From assembly GCF_963674565.1 (NCBI RefSeq), contig NZ_OY771430.1:496001-560000 (forward strand): a DNA stretch of 64,000 nt. The letters run 5' to 3'. This DNA is from an uncultured Carboxylicivirga sp. (GTDB taxonomy: Bacteria; Bacteroidota; Bacteroidia; Bacteroidales; Marinilabiliaceae). Under the pieces are notes generated by a model. That model saw nothing but the letters and a program-made list of their open reading frames with translations, was not told the origin of the DNA and made no database searches. Made by a program: the position numbers and the translations under genes. Below, piece after piece: positions 8,887 through 18,405 of the stretch (position 1 is the first letter of the stretch; each line of letters opens with the position of its first letter).

Positions 8887-10815
8887 ATGTGTGGAATAGC
8901 AGGATATATACATACTGATCAGAAACCCATTAAGGATACGGGAAATATTCTTCCAATGCTTAAGATTCAAAAGCATCGTGGACCAGATGACTCAGGTATC
9001 AGGGCTTTTAGTCTGGACCGGGGTGAATCTCTTGAGTTGGGGATAGATCAGGTGTCAGGGATAGACAGTGCTTTTGAAGGCGTTTTAGGATTTAATCGCT
9101 TAAGTATATTGGATTTATCAGCTAATGGTCATCAGCCAATGGTGAGCCCTGATAATAAAGTAATTCTTGCATTTAACGGCGAAATATATAATGCATTTTC
9201 ATACAAGACAGAACTTGAAGCATGGGGTTACCGGTTTAAAAGTTCAACAGATACGGAGGTGATATTGGCCTTATATCTGAAGTATGGATTGGAGGGAATG
9301 CTAAATCGGCTCAATGGTATGTTTGCCATTGTTATTGCTGACCTTTCAAGAAAGGAATTATACATTGCCCGAGACCGTTTTGGAATTAAGCCCATGTATT
9401 ATATAAATACAAATAATACATTGGCTTTTTCGTCGGAACTGAAAAGTTTTAAGCATCTTGAGGAGTTTTCATTTGAGTTAAATAATCAAAAACTTGACGA
9501 ATACCTGTTATTCCGTAATAACCTTAACGGTACCCTCTATAAGCATATTGAATCTTTGAAGCCTGGCCATTACCTGATCTATAGCAGGTCGAAAGGATTG
9601 GGATTAAAACAGTTCTTTGAAATTAATGATTACCATCGTGAGAACACAACTAAACAGGCGATAGGGCAAACAAAGAGCCAATTAGAGAAGTGTTTGGAGG
9701 ATAGTGTTCAGAGCCAGTTAATGAGTGATGTTAAACTGGGGTGTCAGTTATCAGGCGGAATTGATTCTTCCTTGGTTACCTGGCTAGCCAATAGAAATGC
9801 CAATAAGGGACATTTTGAATCTGTATCCATTGTATTTGATGACCAGCGTTTTTCGGAGGAAAAGTACATTGATATAGTCAGAGATCAGCTGGGGATTACT
9901 TCTCATAAATTTTTGCTTGAAGGAGATTACTATTTTGATCATTTTGTAAATGCCACATGGCATCTGGAGGGACCTTTAAATCATCCCAATACGATCGGTA
10001 TTTATAAGCTATCACAGCGGGCAAAAGAATATGTTACCGTATTATTAAGTGGTGAAGGTGCAGATGAAGTTTTCGGCGGTTATTCACGGTTTTACGATAT
10101 AAGTTTTCCATTTCGAACCAGAAAATTATTGAGTGAGGTAAAAAAATACCGCAGGCAATTAAGTGGTTTCCTTAACTATTTTAGTCAGGATATGAGGGCC
10201 ATAATACCCACTTCTTTTATGAATCCGACTTTAGCAACCTCTGTATTCAAAGATTTTAATTTTACGAATGCTGTTACAGATCGAAGAGCGTTATACCATC
10301 AATTAAACGGTTCTGTCTTTGATAAGCAGGTTAAATATGAAATAAAGACTTATTTGCCTGATCTGTTGATTCGTCAGGATAAAATGTCTATGGCTCACTC
10401 TATAGAAAACCGGGTGCCCTTTTTGGATAATGATCTTGTAGAACATTCATTTACTATACCGGAGGACCAATTGCTTATTAAAGCCGGGGGATCAATAAAA
10501 AATACTCAAAAATACCTGTTGAAGAAGATGGGTGAAGATGTATTTGGAAATGGCTTCGCTTTCCGTGATAAAATGGGTTTTGGCATCCCTGTTCGTGAGT
10601 TTTTTATGGATAAACGGTTTAATCAATATTTAAATGATCAGATTAAATCAGGCATTAAAAATCGTGGATTATTTAATTACGAACTGATAAATAAGTGGAT
10701 TTCAAATATTAATCAACTTCGATATGATGAGTTGGAGGCTCTATGGGTAGTTGTTGCTTTTGAAACATGGGCTGTAAAATATTTTGATCATGAAAATAGG
10801 AATACATCATACTAA
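8887..10815 (+). CDS. asnB: Asparagine synthase (glutamine-hydrolysing), polysaccharide-locus type
   Basis: The protein of 642 residues starts MCGIAGY, giving the N-terminal nucleophile Cys after Met removal, with KHRGPDD at 29-35 and NGEIYN at 97-102 in the class II glutaminase half. The synthetase half has the PP-loop SGGIDSS at 289-295 and GEGADEVFGGY at 389-399. These enzymes use glutamine-derived ammonia and ATP to amidate a carboxylate. Copies in glycan gene clusters often amidate uronic acids or amino-acid substituents rather than make free asparagine; that role here is inference from context. The gene overlaps the following ATP-grasp gene by 26 bases, suggesting coupled production. 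Confidence 0.85.
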   Translation: MCGIAGYIHTDQKPIKDTGNILPMLKIQKHRGPDDSGIRAFSLDRGESLELGIDQVSGIDSAFEGVLGFNRLSILDLSANGHQPMVSPDNKVILAFNGEIYNAFSYKTELEAWGYRFKSSTDTEVILALYLKYGLEGMLNRLNGMFAIVIADLSRKELYIARDRFGIKPMYYINTNNTLAFSSELKSFKHLEEFSFELNNQKLDEYLLFRNNLNGTLYKHIESLKPGHYLIYSRSKGLGLKQFFEINDYHRENTTKQAIGQTKSQLEKCLEDSVQSQLMSDVKLGCQLSGGIDSSLVTWLANRNANKGHFESVSIVFDDQRFSEEKYIDIVRDQLGITSHKFLLEGDYYFDHFVNATWHLEGPLNHPNTIGIYKLSQRAKEYVTVLLSGEGADEVFGGYSRFYDISFPFRTRKLLSEVKKYRRQLSGFLNYFSQDMRAIIPTSFMNPTLATSVFKDFNFTNAVTDRRALYHQLNGSVFDKQVKYEIKTYLPDLLIRQDKMSMAHSIENRVPFLDNDLVEHSFTIPEDQLLIKAGGSIKNTQKYLLKKMGEDVFGNGFAFRDKMGFGIPVREFFMDKRFNQYLNDQIKSGIKNRGLFNYELINKWISNINQLRYDELEALWVVVAFETWAVKYFDHENRNTSY

Positions 10816-11815
10816 GGGCACCTTTAGTGAAAGGTGGCTGGCTTATTGTAAGGAAAAAAATATTCCTTATAAACTGGTTAATTGTTATGGCGATGATATC
10901 ATCAGCCAATTAGAAGATTGTGATGCCCTGATGTGGCATTTTAATCATAAAGGGGCCAAAGAAAGTAAATTTGCCAAACAACTCTTGTTTTCCTTACAAA
11001 TGGCCGGGAAAAAAGTATTTCCCGATTTCAATACAGCCTGGCATTTTGACGATAAAGTGGGGCAAAAATACTTGTTGGAAGCCATTAATGCACCATTGGC
11101 CCGGGCTTATGTATTCTATACAGAACAAGAAGCCATTGAATGGGCTCAAGCTACAACTTTCCCTAAAGTATTTAAATTGCGCAATGGGGCCGGATCAGAT
11201 AATGTGAGGTTGGTACATTCAGTAAATGAAGCCCGCCGTTTTATAAAAAGAGCCTTCGGTAAAGGCTATAAACAATATGATGGATGGAGAAACCTTAAAG
11301 AGCGGCTTAGAAAATATAAAAAAGGAAAAGCTTCTATTTGGGATGTTACTAAAGGTGTAATCAGATTGTTTTATACTACTGAATATGCACGTGTTACAGG
11401 ACGAGAAAAAGGTTATGTGTATTTTCAGGAATTTATTCCTGAAAATACTTATGATATAAGAGTGGTAGTTATTAAAGATAAAGCATTTGCCATTAAACGC
11501 ATGGTGAGAGAAAATGACTTCAGGGCTTCAGGTAGTGGTACCATCCTTTATGAAAAAGACCATTTTGATATTGAAACTATCAAGTTGGCTTTAAAAATAT
11601 CTGAAGATATGGAGGATCAGTGTATGGCTTATGATTTTGTATATAAAGATGGACGACCGCTAATGGTAGAAATTAGTTATGGATTTGCTATCCATGGCTA
11701 TGATGATTGTGTTGGTTATTGGGACAGAGAATTAAATTGGTATGAGGGTGCATTTAATCCTTATGGTTGGATGGTTGATCATTTGATTCAAAAATTAGAA
11801 TCAGAAAAAAAATGA
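10790..11815 (+). CDS. ATP-grasp family ligase (RimK-like)
   Basis: The ATP-grasp pattern is visible: TFPKVFKLRNGAGSDNVRLV with a Lys for ATP binding, then YFQEFIPENTYDIRVVVIKDKAFAIKRM, and a C-terminal metal site around AYDFVYKDGRPLMVEISYGF. RimK-like enzymes ligate a carboxylate to an amine through an acyl phosphate. The N-terminal part (MKIGIHHTKGTFSERW) is a small pre-ATP-grasp domain. ATG at 10790 is preferred over the in-frame TTG at 10784, because the first Rossmann strand starts right after it. It overlaps asnB by 26 bases. A plausible job is adding an amino acid to a sugar or to a carrier-linked acid, with AsnB amidating the product or substrate; this is inference. Confidence 0.7.
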   Translation: MKIGIHHTKGTFSERWLAYCKEKNIPYKLVNCYGDDIISQLEDCDALMWHFNHKGAKESKFAKQLLFSLQMAGKKVFPDFNTAWHFDDKVGQKYLLEAINAPLARAYVFYTEQEAIEWAQATTFPKVFKLRNGAGSDNVRLVHSVNEARRFIKRAFGKGYKQYDGWRNLKERLRKYKKGKASIWDVTKGVIRLFYTTEYARVTGREKGYVYFQEFIPENTYDIRVVVIKDKAFAIKRMVRENDFRASGSGTILYEKDHFDIETIKLALKISEDMEDQCMAYDFVYKDGRPLMVEISYGFAIHGYDDCVGYWDRELNWYEGAFNPYGWMVDHLIQKLESEKK

Positions 11816-11870
11816 AAATTATTTCCCATAGGGAAGTTTGGCTTAAGGCGCTCAAATAAAATTACTACTG

Positions 11871-12947
11871 ATGAAGATTTGTTTAGTTATTCATTCATTG
11901 CAGGCAGGAGGAATGGAACGTGTAATGTCTGAATTGGCGCACTGTTTCTCTAAACGATCAGATGTGGAGTTACATTTAATTTTATATGGAATTAAAAGAG
12001 ATATCTTTTATTCAGTTCCGGATAATATGATTATTCATATGCCATCCTTCAGTTTTAATAATAGGATTCGTACATTATCATTAATTAGAACAATGTCTTA
12101 TTTAAGAAGACAGATAAAAAATTTACAACCTGACTCAATATTAAGTTTTGGAGAATACTGGAATAACTTTTTCCTGTTATCCACATTAGGATTGGAGTAT
12201 AAGCGTTTTGTTTCTGACAGAAGCCAGCCGGATAAAAGTCTGGGAAAATTGCATGATTATTTAAGGAAATGGCTATACCCAACAGCAACGGGTATTATTT
12301 TACAAACCCAAAAAGCAAAGGCAATTTTTCTAAAAGATAAAAGCCATAAAAATATATCTATAATTGGAAATCCAATTAGAACTATCGATTATGAATCAGC
12401 ATCGGTAAAGAGAGAAAAAATAGTTATAATGGTAGGCCGATTAATTAAGAGCAAGCATCAGGATCGGCTGATTAAAATATTTGCCAATATTAACAGGCCG
12501 GACTGGAAATTAATGTTAGTTGGTTACGATCATCTTAAACAGAACAATATGGACCGTCTAAAACAATTAGCCGTTGATTTACATATTGAGGATAAGGTAA
12601 TTTTTACCGGCAAACAAAGCAATATAGACGAATTATATTGCAGAAGTTCAATTTTTGCATTTACATCAAGTTCCGAAGGATTTCCAAATGTTATTGGTGA
12701 GGCCATGTCAGCAGGATTACCAGTTATTTCATATGATTGTAATGCTGGTCCATCTGATATGATTGAGGATGGAGACAATGGATATTTAATTCCCCTTTTT
12801 GACGATAAACTCTTTGCAGCCAAGCTTGAGCAATTAATGAATAGTCACATATTGAGGGAACAAATGGGGCAAAAAGGAAGGGAAAAAATAAAAGCTTTCT
12901 CGAAGGAGCATATTTGTGAGCAATTTTATCAATTTATTTCGAAATAA
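11871..12947 (+). CDS. Glycosyltransferase family 4
   Basis: This is a classic GT4 enzyme of 358 residues: KICLVIHSLQAGGMERVMSE at the N-terminus (the GGxE donor loop), VIMVGRLIKSKHQDRLI at the start of the donor domain, and SSSEGFPNVIGEAMSAGLPV carrying the EX7E motif that positions the nucleotide sugar. The sequence resembles the PglJ/PglH group that adds HexNAc residues to lipid-linked oligosaccharide. No transmembrane segment is seen. The upstream gap of 55 bases keeps it within the operon. Specific donor unknown. Confidence 0.85.
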   Translation: MKICLVIHSLQAGGMERVMSELAHCFSKRSDVELHLILYGIKRDIFYSVPDNMIIHMPSFSFNNRIRTLSLIRTMSYLRRQIKNLQPDSILSFGEYWNNFFLLSTLGLEYKRFVSDRSQPDKSLGKLHDYLRKWLYPTATGIILQTQKAKAIFLKDKSHKNISIIGNPIRTIDYESASVKREKIVIMVGRLIKSKHQDRLIKIFANINRPDWKLMLVGYDHLKQNNMDRLKQLAVDLHIEDKVIFTGKQSNIDELYCRSSIFAFTSSSEGFPNVIGEAMSAGLPVISYDCNAGPSDMIEDGDNGYLIPLFDDKLFAAKLEQLMNSHILREQMGQKGREKIKAFSKEHICEQFYQFISK

Positions 12948-13027
12948 AAATAGATTGTTATACATATTGCATACAGCAGAGTACTAAATTTGAAATTTAA
13001 TTTCCGGATATAAAGAAAATCAATTTA

Positions 13028-13933
13028 ATGAAGGTAATTGTAATAGGCGCCAAAGGATTTATTGGTCAGCACTTGATAAAGTTTTTAAATGAGCAAGGGC
13101 ATGAAGTATGGGGAGCTGATGTGGTTGTAGACTATGCAGCGTCAGGTAAATACTTTTTGATTGATGCCTCCAATTCAGATTTTCAAAATGTGTTTCATTT
13201 CGAAAATTATGATTTGTGTGTTAATTGTTCAGGGGCAGCCAGTGTGCCGGACTCCATCACTAATCCAATGCGCGATTATTATTTAAATACGGTAAATGTG
13301 TTTAACATACTTTCTGCCATACAACGATATCAGCCCAAATGTAAGTTTATTAACCTGGGAAGTGCAGCTGTTTATGGTAATCCTCAGTATTTGCCTGTTA
13401 GTGAAAAGGCAATTGTTCAACCGCTTTCTCCTTATGGTTTTCATAAGTACCAGGCGGAACAGATATGTGAGGAGTTTTATCGTTTTTTTGGGTTAAATAC
13501 CTGTTCCTTACGTATTTTTTCAGTCTATGGGGCAGGTTTAAAAAAACAGTTATTTTGGGACACCTATAAGAAGACCTTACAAGACGGGACCATACAGTTT
13601 TTTGGAACAGGAGATGAATCACGGGACTTTATACATGTAAATGATCTGTCGAGAGCCATAGAATTAATTGCTTTAAACAGTCAATTTAAAGCTGATATCA
13701 TTAATGTGGCTAATGGAGAAGAAGTAAGTATTAAGAATGCCATATCAACATTCTTGTCCTGTTTTGACCGGGCAATTGATTATAAGTTTTCGGGTGAAGT
13801 CAGGAAAGGCGATCCCTTGAATTGGAGAGCAGATATTGGAAAGTTAGAAGCATTGGGTTATAAACAAAGTAAAGATCTTCTAACGGGATTAAAAGAATAT
13901 TATCAATGGATAACATCATTATCTGAAGAATAA
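13028..13933 (+). CDS. NAD-dependent epimerase/dehydratase (extended SDR)
   Basis: The Rossmann nucleotide-binding motif GAKGFIG is at residues 7-13. The catalytic set is present: Ser of GSAAVYG (111-117) and YGFHK with Tyr136 and Lys140. This is the extended short-chain dehydrogenase family that interconverts nucleotide sugars, such as UDP-glucose 4-epimerase or GDP/dTDP-hexose dehydratases. At 301 residues it is full length. It is followed 5 bases later by a glycosyltransferase, so it probably supplies that enzyme's donor. Which sugar is made cannot be decided. Confidence 0.8.
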   Translation: MKVIVIGAKGFIGQHLIKFLNEQGHEVWGADVVVDYAASGKYFLIDASNSDFQNVFHFENYDLCVNCSGAASVPDSITNPMRDYYLNTVNVFNILSAIQRYQPKCKFINLGSAAVYGNPQYLPVSEKAIVQPLSPYGFHKYQAEQICEEFYRFFGLNTCSLRIFSVYGAGLKKQLFWDTYKKTLQDGTIQFFGTGDESRDFIHVNDLSRAIELIALNSQFKADIINVANGEEVSIKNAISTFLSCFDRAIDYKFSGEVRKGDPLNWRADIGKLEALGYKQSKDLLTGLKEYYQWITSLSEE

Positions 13934-13938
13934 AATAT

Positions 13939-15099
13939 TTGAATCACGTGACAAAACAAAACAGACTTAAAGTTGGTGTTCTTTTTGATTTCCAGTCGAC
14001 CTGGATGGGTGGAATAACCTACATTATTAACCTGGTTAATACTTTAAATTTTCTGGAGGAAGCTCGTAAACCGGAAATCTATTTTTTTTATACCCCGGAA
14101 CTTAAAAAATATCTTACTGAAATAAATTACCCCTATATTCAGTATATAGAAAAAAAATCAACTCCAATTATTAAGGGATTTACAATGTCATGGTTGAAAA
14201 GGAAAAATGTTTTTATTGATAATTTCATCGATACATATGCATTGGATGTTGTTTACCCCAATCGGAATTTTCCTGTTAAAAACAGGACTAAAGCAAAAGT
14301 AATTGCCTGGTATGCTGATTTACAGCATAAATATTATCCTGAGTTTTTTACCCGTCAAACCTTAATTCACAGGGCCATCCGATTGTTTTTTATGTTGAAG
14401 AATGCCCAGCACCTTATTGTTTCGAGTGAGGCTGTTAAAGACGATTTCTATAAGTTTTATAAGATCAGGCAGAAGCTTAATTTTCACATCTATCATTTTG
14501 TATCGGTAAATAATGGGAATACTTCAAAACCTTTAAATGAGTTAAAAGCGAAATATAATATACCTGATGATTATTTTATGGTATCTAATCAGTTTCACAA
14601 GCATAAAAACCATCAGGTTGTATTAAAGGCTCTTGCTGAGCTTAATGATCAGGGAATTAAGAAGCATATTGTATTCACTGGTCGGTTCCCACAGGCTAAA
14701 AATTCACCCTATATTGCAGAAATTCATCAATTGATAGAAGCGCATCAACTTCAGGATTCTATAAGTATGTTACAGGTTATCCCACGTGTGGACCAGCTTC
14801 AGTTAATGCAATACAGTCAGGCTGTTATTCAACCCAGTTTATTTGAAGGCTGGAGCACGGTTATTGAAGATGCCATTTCATTGCATGTACCTGTTATTGC
14901 TGCTTCACTGAATGTTAATAAAGAACAATTAATGGATAAAGGAATTTATTTTAATCCACATGATGTTAGTGAGTTGGTTGATATCTTAAAGTATTATCCG
15001 GAAACAGGTAAGAAAAAGGTTGTTTATGGAGATTATAATGAACGGATTAAAGAATCCATAGATCAATTGATAGATGTATTTAGTAGTCATTTGTATTGA
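13939..15099 (+). CDS. Glycosyltransferase family 4
   Basis: The 386-residue GT-B protein starts with RLKVGVLFDFQSTWMGGITYIINLV, where the GG loop fits the donor site. The C-terminal domain has DDYFMVSNQFHKHKNHQVVL and the donor-binding motif PSLFEGWSTVIEDAISLHVP, with Glu residues in EX7E spacing. The start is TTG at 13939, five bases after the preceding stop; a GTG at 13948 is a possible alternative. It belongs to the operon and likely uses the product of the adjacent epimerase. Substrate unknown. Confidence 0.8.
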   Translation: MNHVTKQNRLKVGVLFDFQSTWMGGITYIINLVNTLNFLEEARKPEIYFFYTPELKKYLTEINYPYIQYIEKKSTPIIKGFTMSWLKRKNVFIDNFIDTYALDVVYPNRNFPVKNRTKAKVIAWYADLQHKYYPEFFTRQTLIHRAIRLFFMLKNAQHLIVSSEAVKDDFYKFYKIRQKLNFHIYHFVSVNNGNTSKPLNELKAKYNIPDDYFMVSNQFHKHKNHQVVLKALAELNDQGIKKHIVFTGRFPQAKNSPYIAEIHQLIEAHQLQDSISMLQVIPRVDQLQLMQYSQAVIQPSLFEGWSTVIEDAISLHVPVIAASLNVNKEQLMDKGIYFNPHDVSELVDILKYYPETGKKKVVYGDYNERIKESIDQLIDVFSSHLY

Positions 15100-15125
15100 T
15101 ATTTATAATCAATTATAAACCATTG

Positions 15126-16247
15126 ATGATTAATAAATTAAGGCAGCACCTGGTTAATAATCTGAAAAACATGCCGGGCTGGAGAACGAATAGAAAACTA
15201 ATTATCATCGAATGTGATGATTGGGGAGGAATAAGAATGCCTTCCAAAGCCGTTTTCGATGAATTGAATAATAAGGGACTACCTGTTAATACAAGCCGTT
15301 TTAATCGGTATGATACTTTAGCCAATAAAGAGGATTTTGATCAGTTATTCACAGTTTTAAAATCAGTTAAAGCTAAAAATGGTAATCATCCGGTGATAAC
15401 TGCGATGACCAATATGGCCAATCCTGATTTTGAAAAAATTAAAAAGTCAGGATTTGCTTCTTATTATTCTGAGGATTTTACGACAACACTGGATAGGTAT
15501 TATCCTGGACAAAAGGTGTTTGATAAATGGGAGGAAGGGATTAAAGAGGGTATTTTTGTACCTGAGTTGCATGGTAAAGAGCACATTTCGGTTCAGCACT
15601 GGATGAAACATTTAAAATCAGGCCATCCGGAATTATTGAAAGCATTTAACCACGGTTTTGTTGCCTTTGGTATTAATGATCTTCCGGATATATTGAAAGA
15701 ATTCAGACCTGAGTTTTATTTTGATAACGATGAGCAGAAGCCCTTTTTAATAAATTCTATCAGGGAAAGTGTTGAATTGTTTGAGAAGACATTTGGATAT
15801 TTGCCTCGAGTTTTTACACCATCTAATGGTTTGTTTCATCCTGATTTAGATCATGAGGTGGCCAGTAATGGAATAAGGTACTTGTATGTAACACGAAAAA
15901 TGCCATATCCTGCAACCAATGGGGAAATTAAATTCAGACCTTTTACAACAGGTCAACGTGGCCCGGAGGGTTTGATTTATTATACCCGGAACTGTGCATT
16001 TGAGCCAACTGATCCGGAATACATGGGGGTAGAATTTACTCTGAGTCAGATCGAGGCCGCATTTCGATGGGGTAAACCGGCAAATATAAGTACTCATCGA
16101 GCTAATTTTACAGGAAGTATTAATCCGGATAACAGGGAGATAGGATTAAATGAATTGAAGAAATTACTTGATACAATAGTTAAGAGGTGGCCTGATGTTG
16201 AGTTTCTATCGTCGGGTGACGCTTTTGATATTATGAGAAGGAATTAG
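15126..16247 (+). CDS. Polysaccharide deacetylase-like protein (DDWG type), copy 2
   Basis: The 373-residue protein is a full-length paralogue of the one at 6219-7343. Shared marks are IIIECDDWGGIRMP (Asp pair 31-32), HGKEH at 149-153, FTPSNGLF near 230-237 and STHRANF at 322-328. ATG 15126 is chosen over the in-frame TTG at 15096 because it aligns exactly with the paralogue's start and does not overlap the upstream gene. There is no signal peptide. A metal-dependent deacetylation of a sugar or sugar-lipid is likely from the fold. Keeping two diverged copies in one locus suggests two substrates. It is followed one base later by a glycosyltransferase gene. Confidence 0.6.
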   Translation: MINKLRQHLVNNLKNMPGWRTNRKLIIIECDDWGGIRMPSKAVFDELNNKGLPVNTSRFNRYDTLANKEDFDQLFTVLKSVKAKNGNHPVITAMTNMANPDFEKIKKSGFASYYSEDFTTTLDRYYPGQKVFDKWEEGIKEGIFVPELHGKEHISVQHWMKHLKSGHPELLKAFNHGFVAFGINDLPDILKEFRPEFYFDNDEQKPFLINSIRESVELFEKTFGYLPRVFTPSNGLFHPDLDHEVASNGIRYLYVTRKMPYPATNGEIKFRPFTTGQRGPEGLIYYTRNCAFEPTDPEYMGVEFTLSQIEAAFRWGKPANISTHRANFTGSINPDNREIGLNELKKLLDTIVKRWPDVEFLSSGDAFDIMRRN

Positions 16248-16248
16248 T

Positions 16249-17385
16249 ATGCGCAAAATAGTATTTATCAACCAGGCTACCGGTTATCTGACCATCGACA
16301 TAATTAATGCTTTTGCCAAAGAATTTGATATGGTGGCATTAATTACCGGAAGTATTCGGGTACAGGATGATACGCTTGAGTCAGATGTTGAGGTATCCAA
16401 AATTGTAAAATATAACAGGGGCAGTCATATTAACAAAGTATTATCCTGGTTATGGGGTACAGTGCAGATTTATTTTTTATTGCTCTTTAAATATAGAGAC
16501 TATGAAAAGGTATTTTTCACAATCCCCCCAACTGCCTATTTGCTTCCAATTACCAGACGATTGCCTTTTTCAATAATTATTTATGACCTTTATCCGGAAG
16601 CCTTAAAAATTAATGGGTTAGATGAAAGAAGTCTGATATATAAATGGTGGATCAAAAGAAATATTAAAATACTTCCAAAGGCTCACAAAGTATATACCTT
16701 AAGCGATCATATGAAAGAGGGACTTTTATATTATGCCCCGAAGATTAAAATTGAAGTGATTTCCAATTGGTCTGCTTTTTCTGAATATTATCCAATAGCT
16801 AAAGCTGAAAATAAACTATTAATCAGAGAAGGTTTGCAGGATAAATTTATTATTCAATATTCGGGAAATATAGGAGCTACACATAATGTTGAAGCCATTA
16901 TTGAATTGGCGGAATATTTTAAGGAAAATGATAGTATTGTTTTTCAAATAATCGGAAGAGGTATTCGTACAGAGATCATTGCTGATATGATAAAGGCCAA
17001 AAAATTAAAAAATTGTTTATTACTCCCATTCAGGCCAGACGAAGAATTGTACGAATCTTTATGTGCTGCTGATTTGGCTATTGTAACACTGGACGATAAA
17101 ACAGCTGACGTTAGTGTACCCAGTAAAACCTATAATTTAATGGCAGCAGGAGTACCTGTAATGGCCATTGCTTCTATAAACTCTGCTTTAGCGAAGAAAA
17201 TAGCCGACTATAAAATTGGTACCACTTTTGAGAAAGATAATTATAGTGGTATGTCAGATTTTATTTTAAACTTATTTGATAATCCTGATGAATTAAAAAC
17301 ATTGTGTGATAATTCTTATAAGGCTTCAAAGTTTTTTTCAAAAGCAAATGCCGGCAGATATTTATCTGCATACCTAAACAATTAA
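16249..17385 (+). CDS. Glycosyltransferase family 4 (WbuB-like)
   Basis: The 378-residue protein opens RKIVFINQATGYLTIDIINAFA. It has one internal hydrophobic patch (WLWGTVQIYFLLLF), which suggests membrane contact, followed by PFSIIIYDLYPEAL. This arrangement is typical of WbuB-type L-fucosamine or related transferases. The donor half shows FIIQYSGNIGATHNVEAI and VPSKTYNLMAAGVPVMAI. The N-terminal half lacks the GGxE loop of the other GT4 genes here, so it belongs to a separate subgroup. Located 1 base after the deacetylase-like gene. Confidence 0.75.
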   Translation: MRKIVFINQATGYLTIDIINAFAKEFDMVALITGSIRVQDDTLESDVEVSKIVKYNRGSHINKVLSWLWGTVQIYFLLLFKYRDYEKVFFTIPPTAYLLPITRRLPFSIIIYDLYPEALKINGLDERSLIYKWWIKRNIKILPKAHKVYTLSDHMKEGLLYYAPKIKIEVISNWSAFSEYYPIAKAENKLLIREGLQDKFIIQYSGNIGATHNVEAIIELAEYFKENDSIVFQIIGRGIRTEIIADMIKAKKLKNCLLLPFRPDEELYESLCAADLAIVTLDDKTADVSVPSKTYNLMAAGVPVMAIASINSALAKKIADYKIGTTFEKDNYSGMSDFILNLFDNPDELKTLCDNSYKASKFFSKANAGRYLSAYLNN

Positions 17386-17394
17386 TGAATTATT

Positions 17395-18405
17395 ATGATG
17401 AAATTCGTTAACAGAACCATCTATCTGTTTTATTATCTGAAAAATGAAGATTTCGGATTAATTAGAAAATTTCTGAATTATGCAAAAAACCTTACAGGTA
17501 GGACTAAAAGTGCATTATTGGTTGATATGATCGTTTGTGTTTATAAATACAACATATCATTAAAAGATTATTTTTATTTCCGTTTTTTTGAAATTGATAC
17601 AAATGAAAGAAAAAAATGGGTGGGTACAGGATTTATGTATGAATTTCAATTAAAGATGAATCCTAAAAATAACAGAAAAGTTTTGGAGGATAAGATTCAA
17701 TTCTTAGCTAAATATTCAACATACGTCAGACGCAAAGTATTAACATATAGGCAGGCATTTAATGATAAGGAACAGTTGAACCAAATATTTAATAATAAAT
17801 CGGGGAAATTAGTACTTAAAGGATCTTTGGGACAGGTTGGAGCAGAAGTTAAGGTCATAAAGTGTGATGATTATAATGCTGATTCATTACTTCAATTTAT
17901 GATGCAAAACAAATTTGATTTGATAGAAGAGTATGTTATTCAGCATCCAATGTTAATGCAATTGTCTGATTCGGGATTAAATACCATTAGAATTTTTACT
18001 CAGCTTAACGATGGGGAAGTTGATATACTTGGAGCACGTTTAAGAATTACGGTAAATTCTGAAGTCGATAATATGGCAGCTGGTAATTTGGCAGCACCTA
18101 TTGATGTTATCAATGGATCGGTATCAGGACCTGGCGTTTATAGCGATATTACAAAAGAGGATGTTTCAATCCATCCTGTTTCTAATGAGTCAATTGAAGG
18201 CTTTAAAATACCATTTTGGTCGGAAACAATAGAACTTGTTACAAAAGCTGCACTTTCCAATTCTTCCAATCAATCCATAGGTTGGGATATTGCCATTAGT
18301 GAGTATGGACCTGAATTAATTGAGGGTAATCATAACTGGTGTAAGTTATTATGGCAGTTGCCTGTTAAAAAGGGGTTAAAGGATAAGTTGCTAAAGTACA
18401 TGTAA
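17395..18405 (+). CDS. Sugar-transfer associated ATP-grasp protein
   Basis: This 336-residue protein fits the ATP-grasp family found in polysaccharide loci. Visible marks are KLVLKGSLGQVGAEVKVIK (ATP-binding Lys and Gly loop), DLIEEYVIQHPML (hinge Glu), DSGLNTIRIFTQL, GARLRITVNSEVDNMAAGNLAAPID and GWDIAISEYGPELIEGNHNW with a metal-binding Glu/Asn pair. The reaction is unproven; the fold predicts ATP-dependent ligation of a carboxylate, for instance an amino acid to a sugar amine. The start is one of two adjacent ATGs (17395 or 17398). Its last base overlaps the first base of the next gene, a GNAT protein. Confidence 0.75.
   Translation: MMKFVNRTIYLFYYLKNEDFGLIRKFLNYAKNLTGRTKSALLVDMIVCVYKYNISLKDYFYFRFFEIDTNERKKWVGTGFMYEFQLKMNPKNNRKVLEDKIQFLAKYSTYVRRKVLTYRQAFNDKEQLNQIFNNKSGKLVLKGSLGQVGAEVKVIKCDDYNADSLLQFMMQNKFDLIEEYVIQHPMLMQLSDSGLNTIRIFTQLNDGEVDILGARLRITVNSEVDNMAAGNLAAPIDVINGSVSGPGVYSDITKEDVSIHPVSNESIEGFKIPFWSETIELVTKAALSNSSNQSIGWDIAISEYGPELIEGNHNWCKLLWQLPVKKGLKDKLLKYM

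Noticed and set aside
15096..15125. TTG start for the second deacetylase-like gene
   Set aside because: It overlaps the previous stop; ATG 15126 aligns with the start of the paralogue at 6219.
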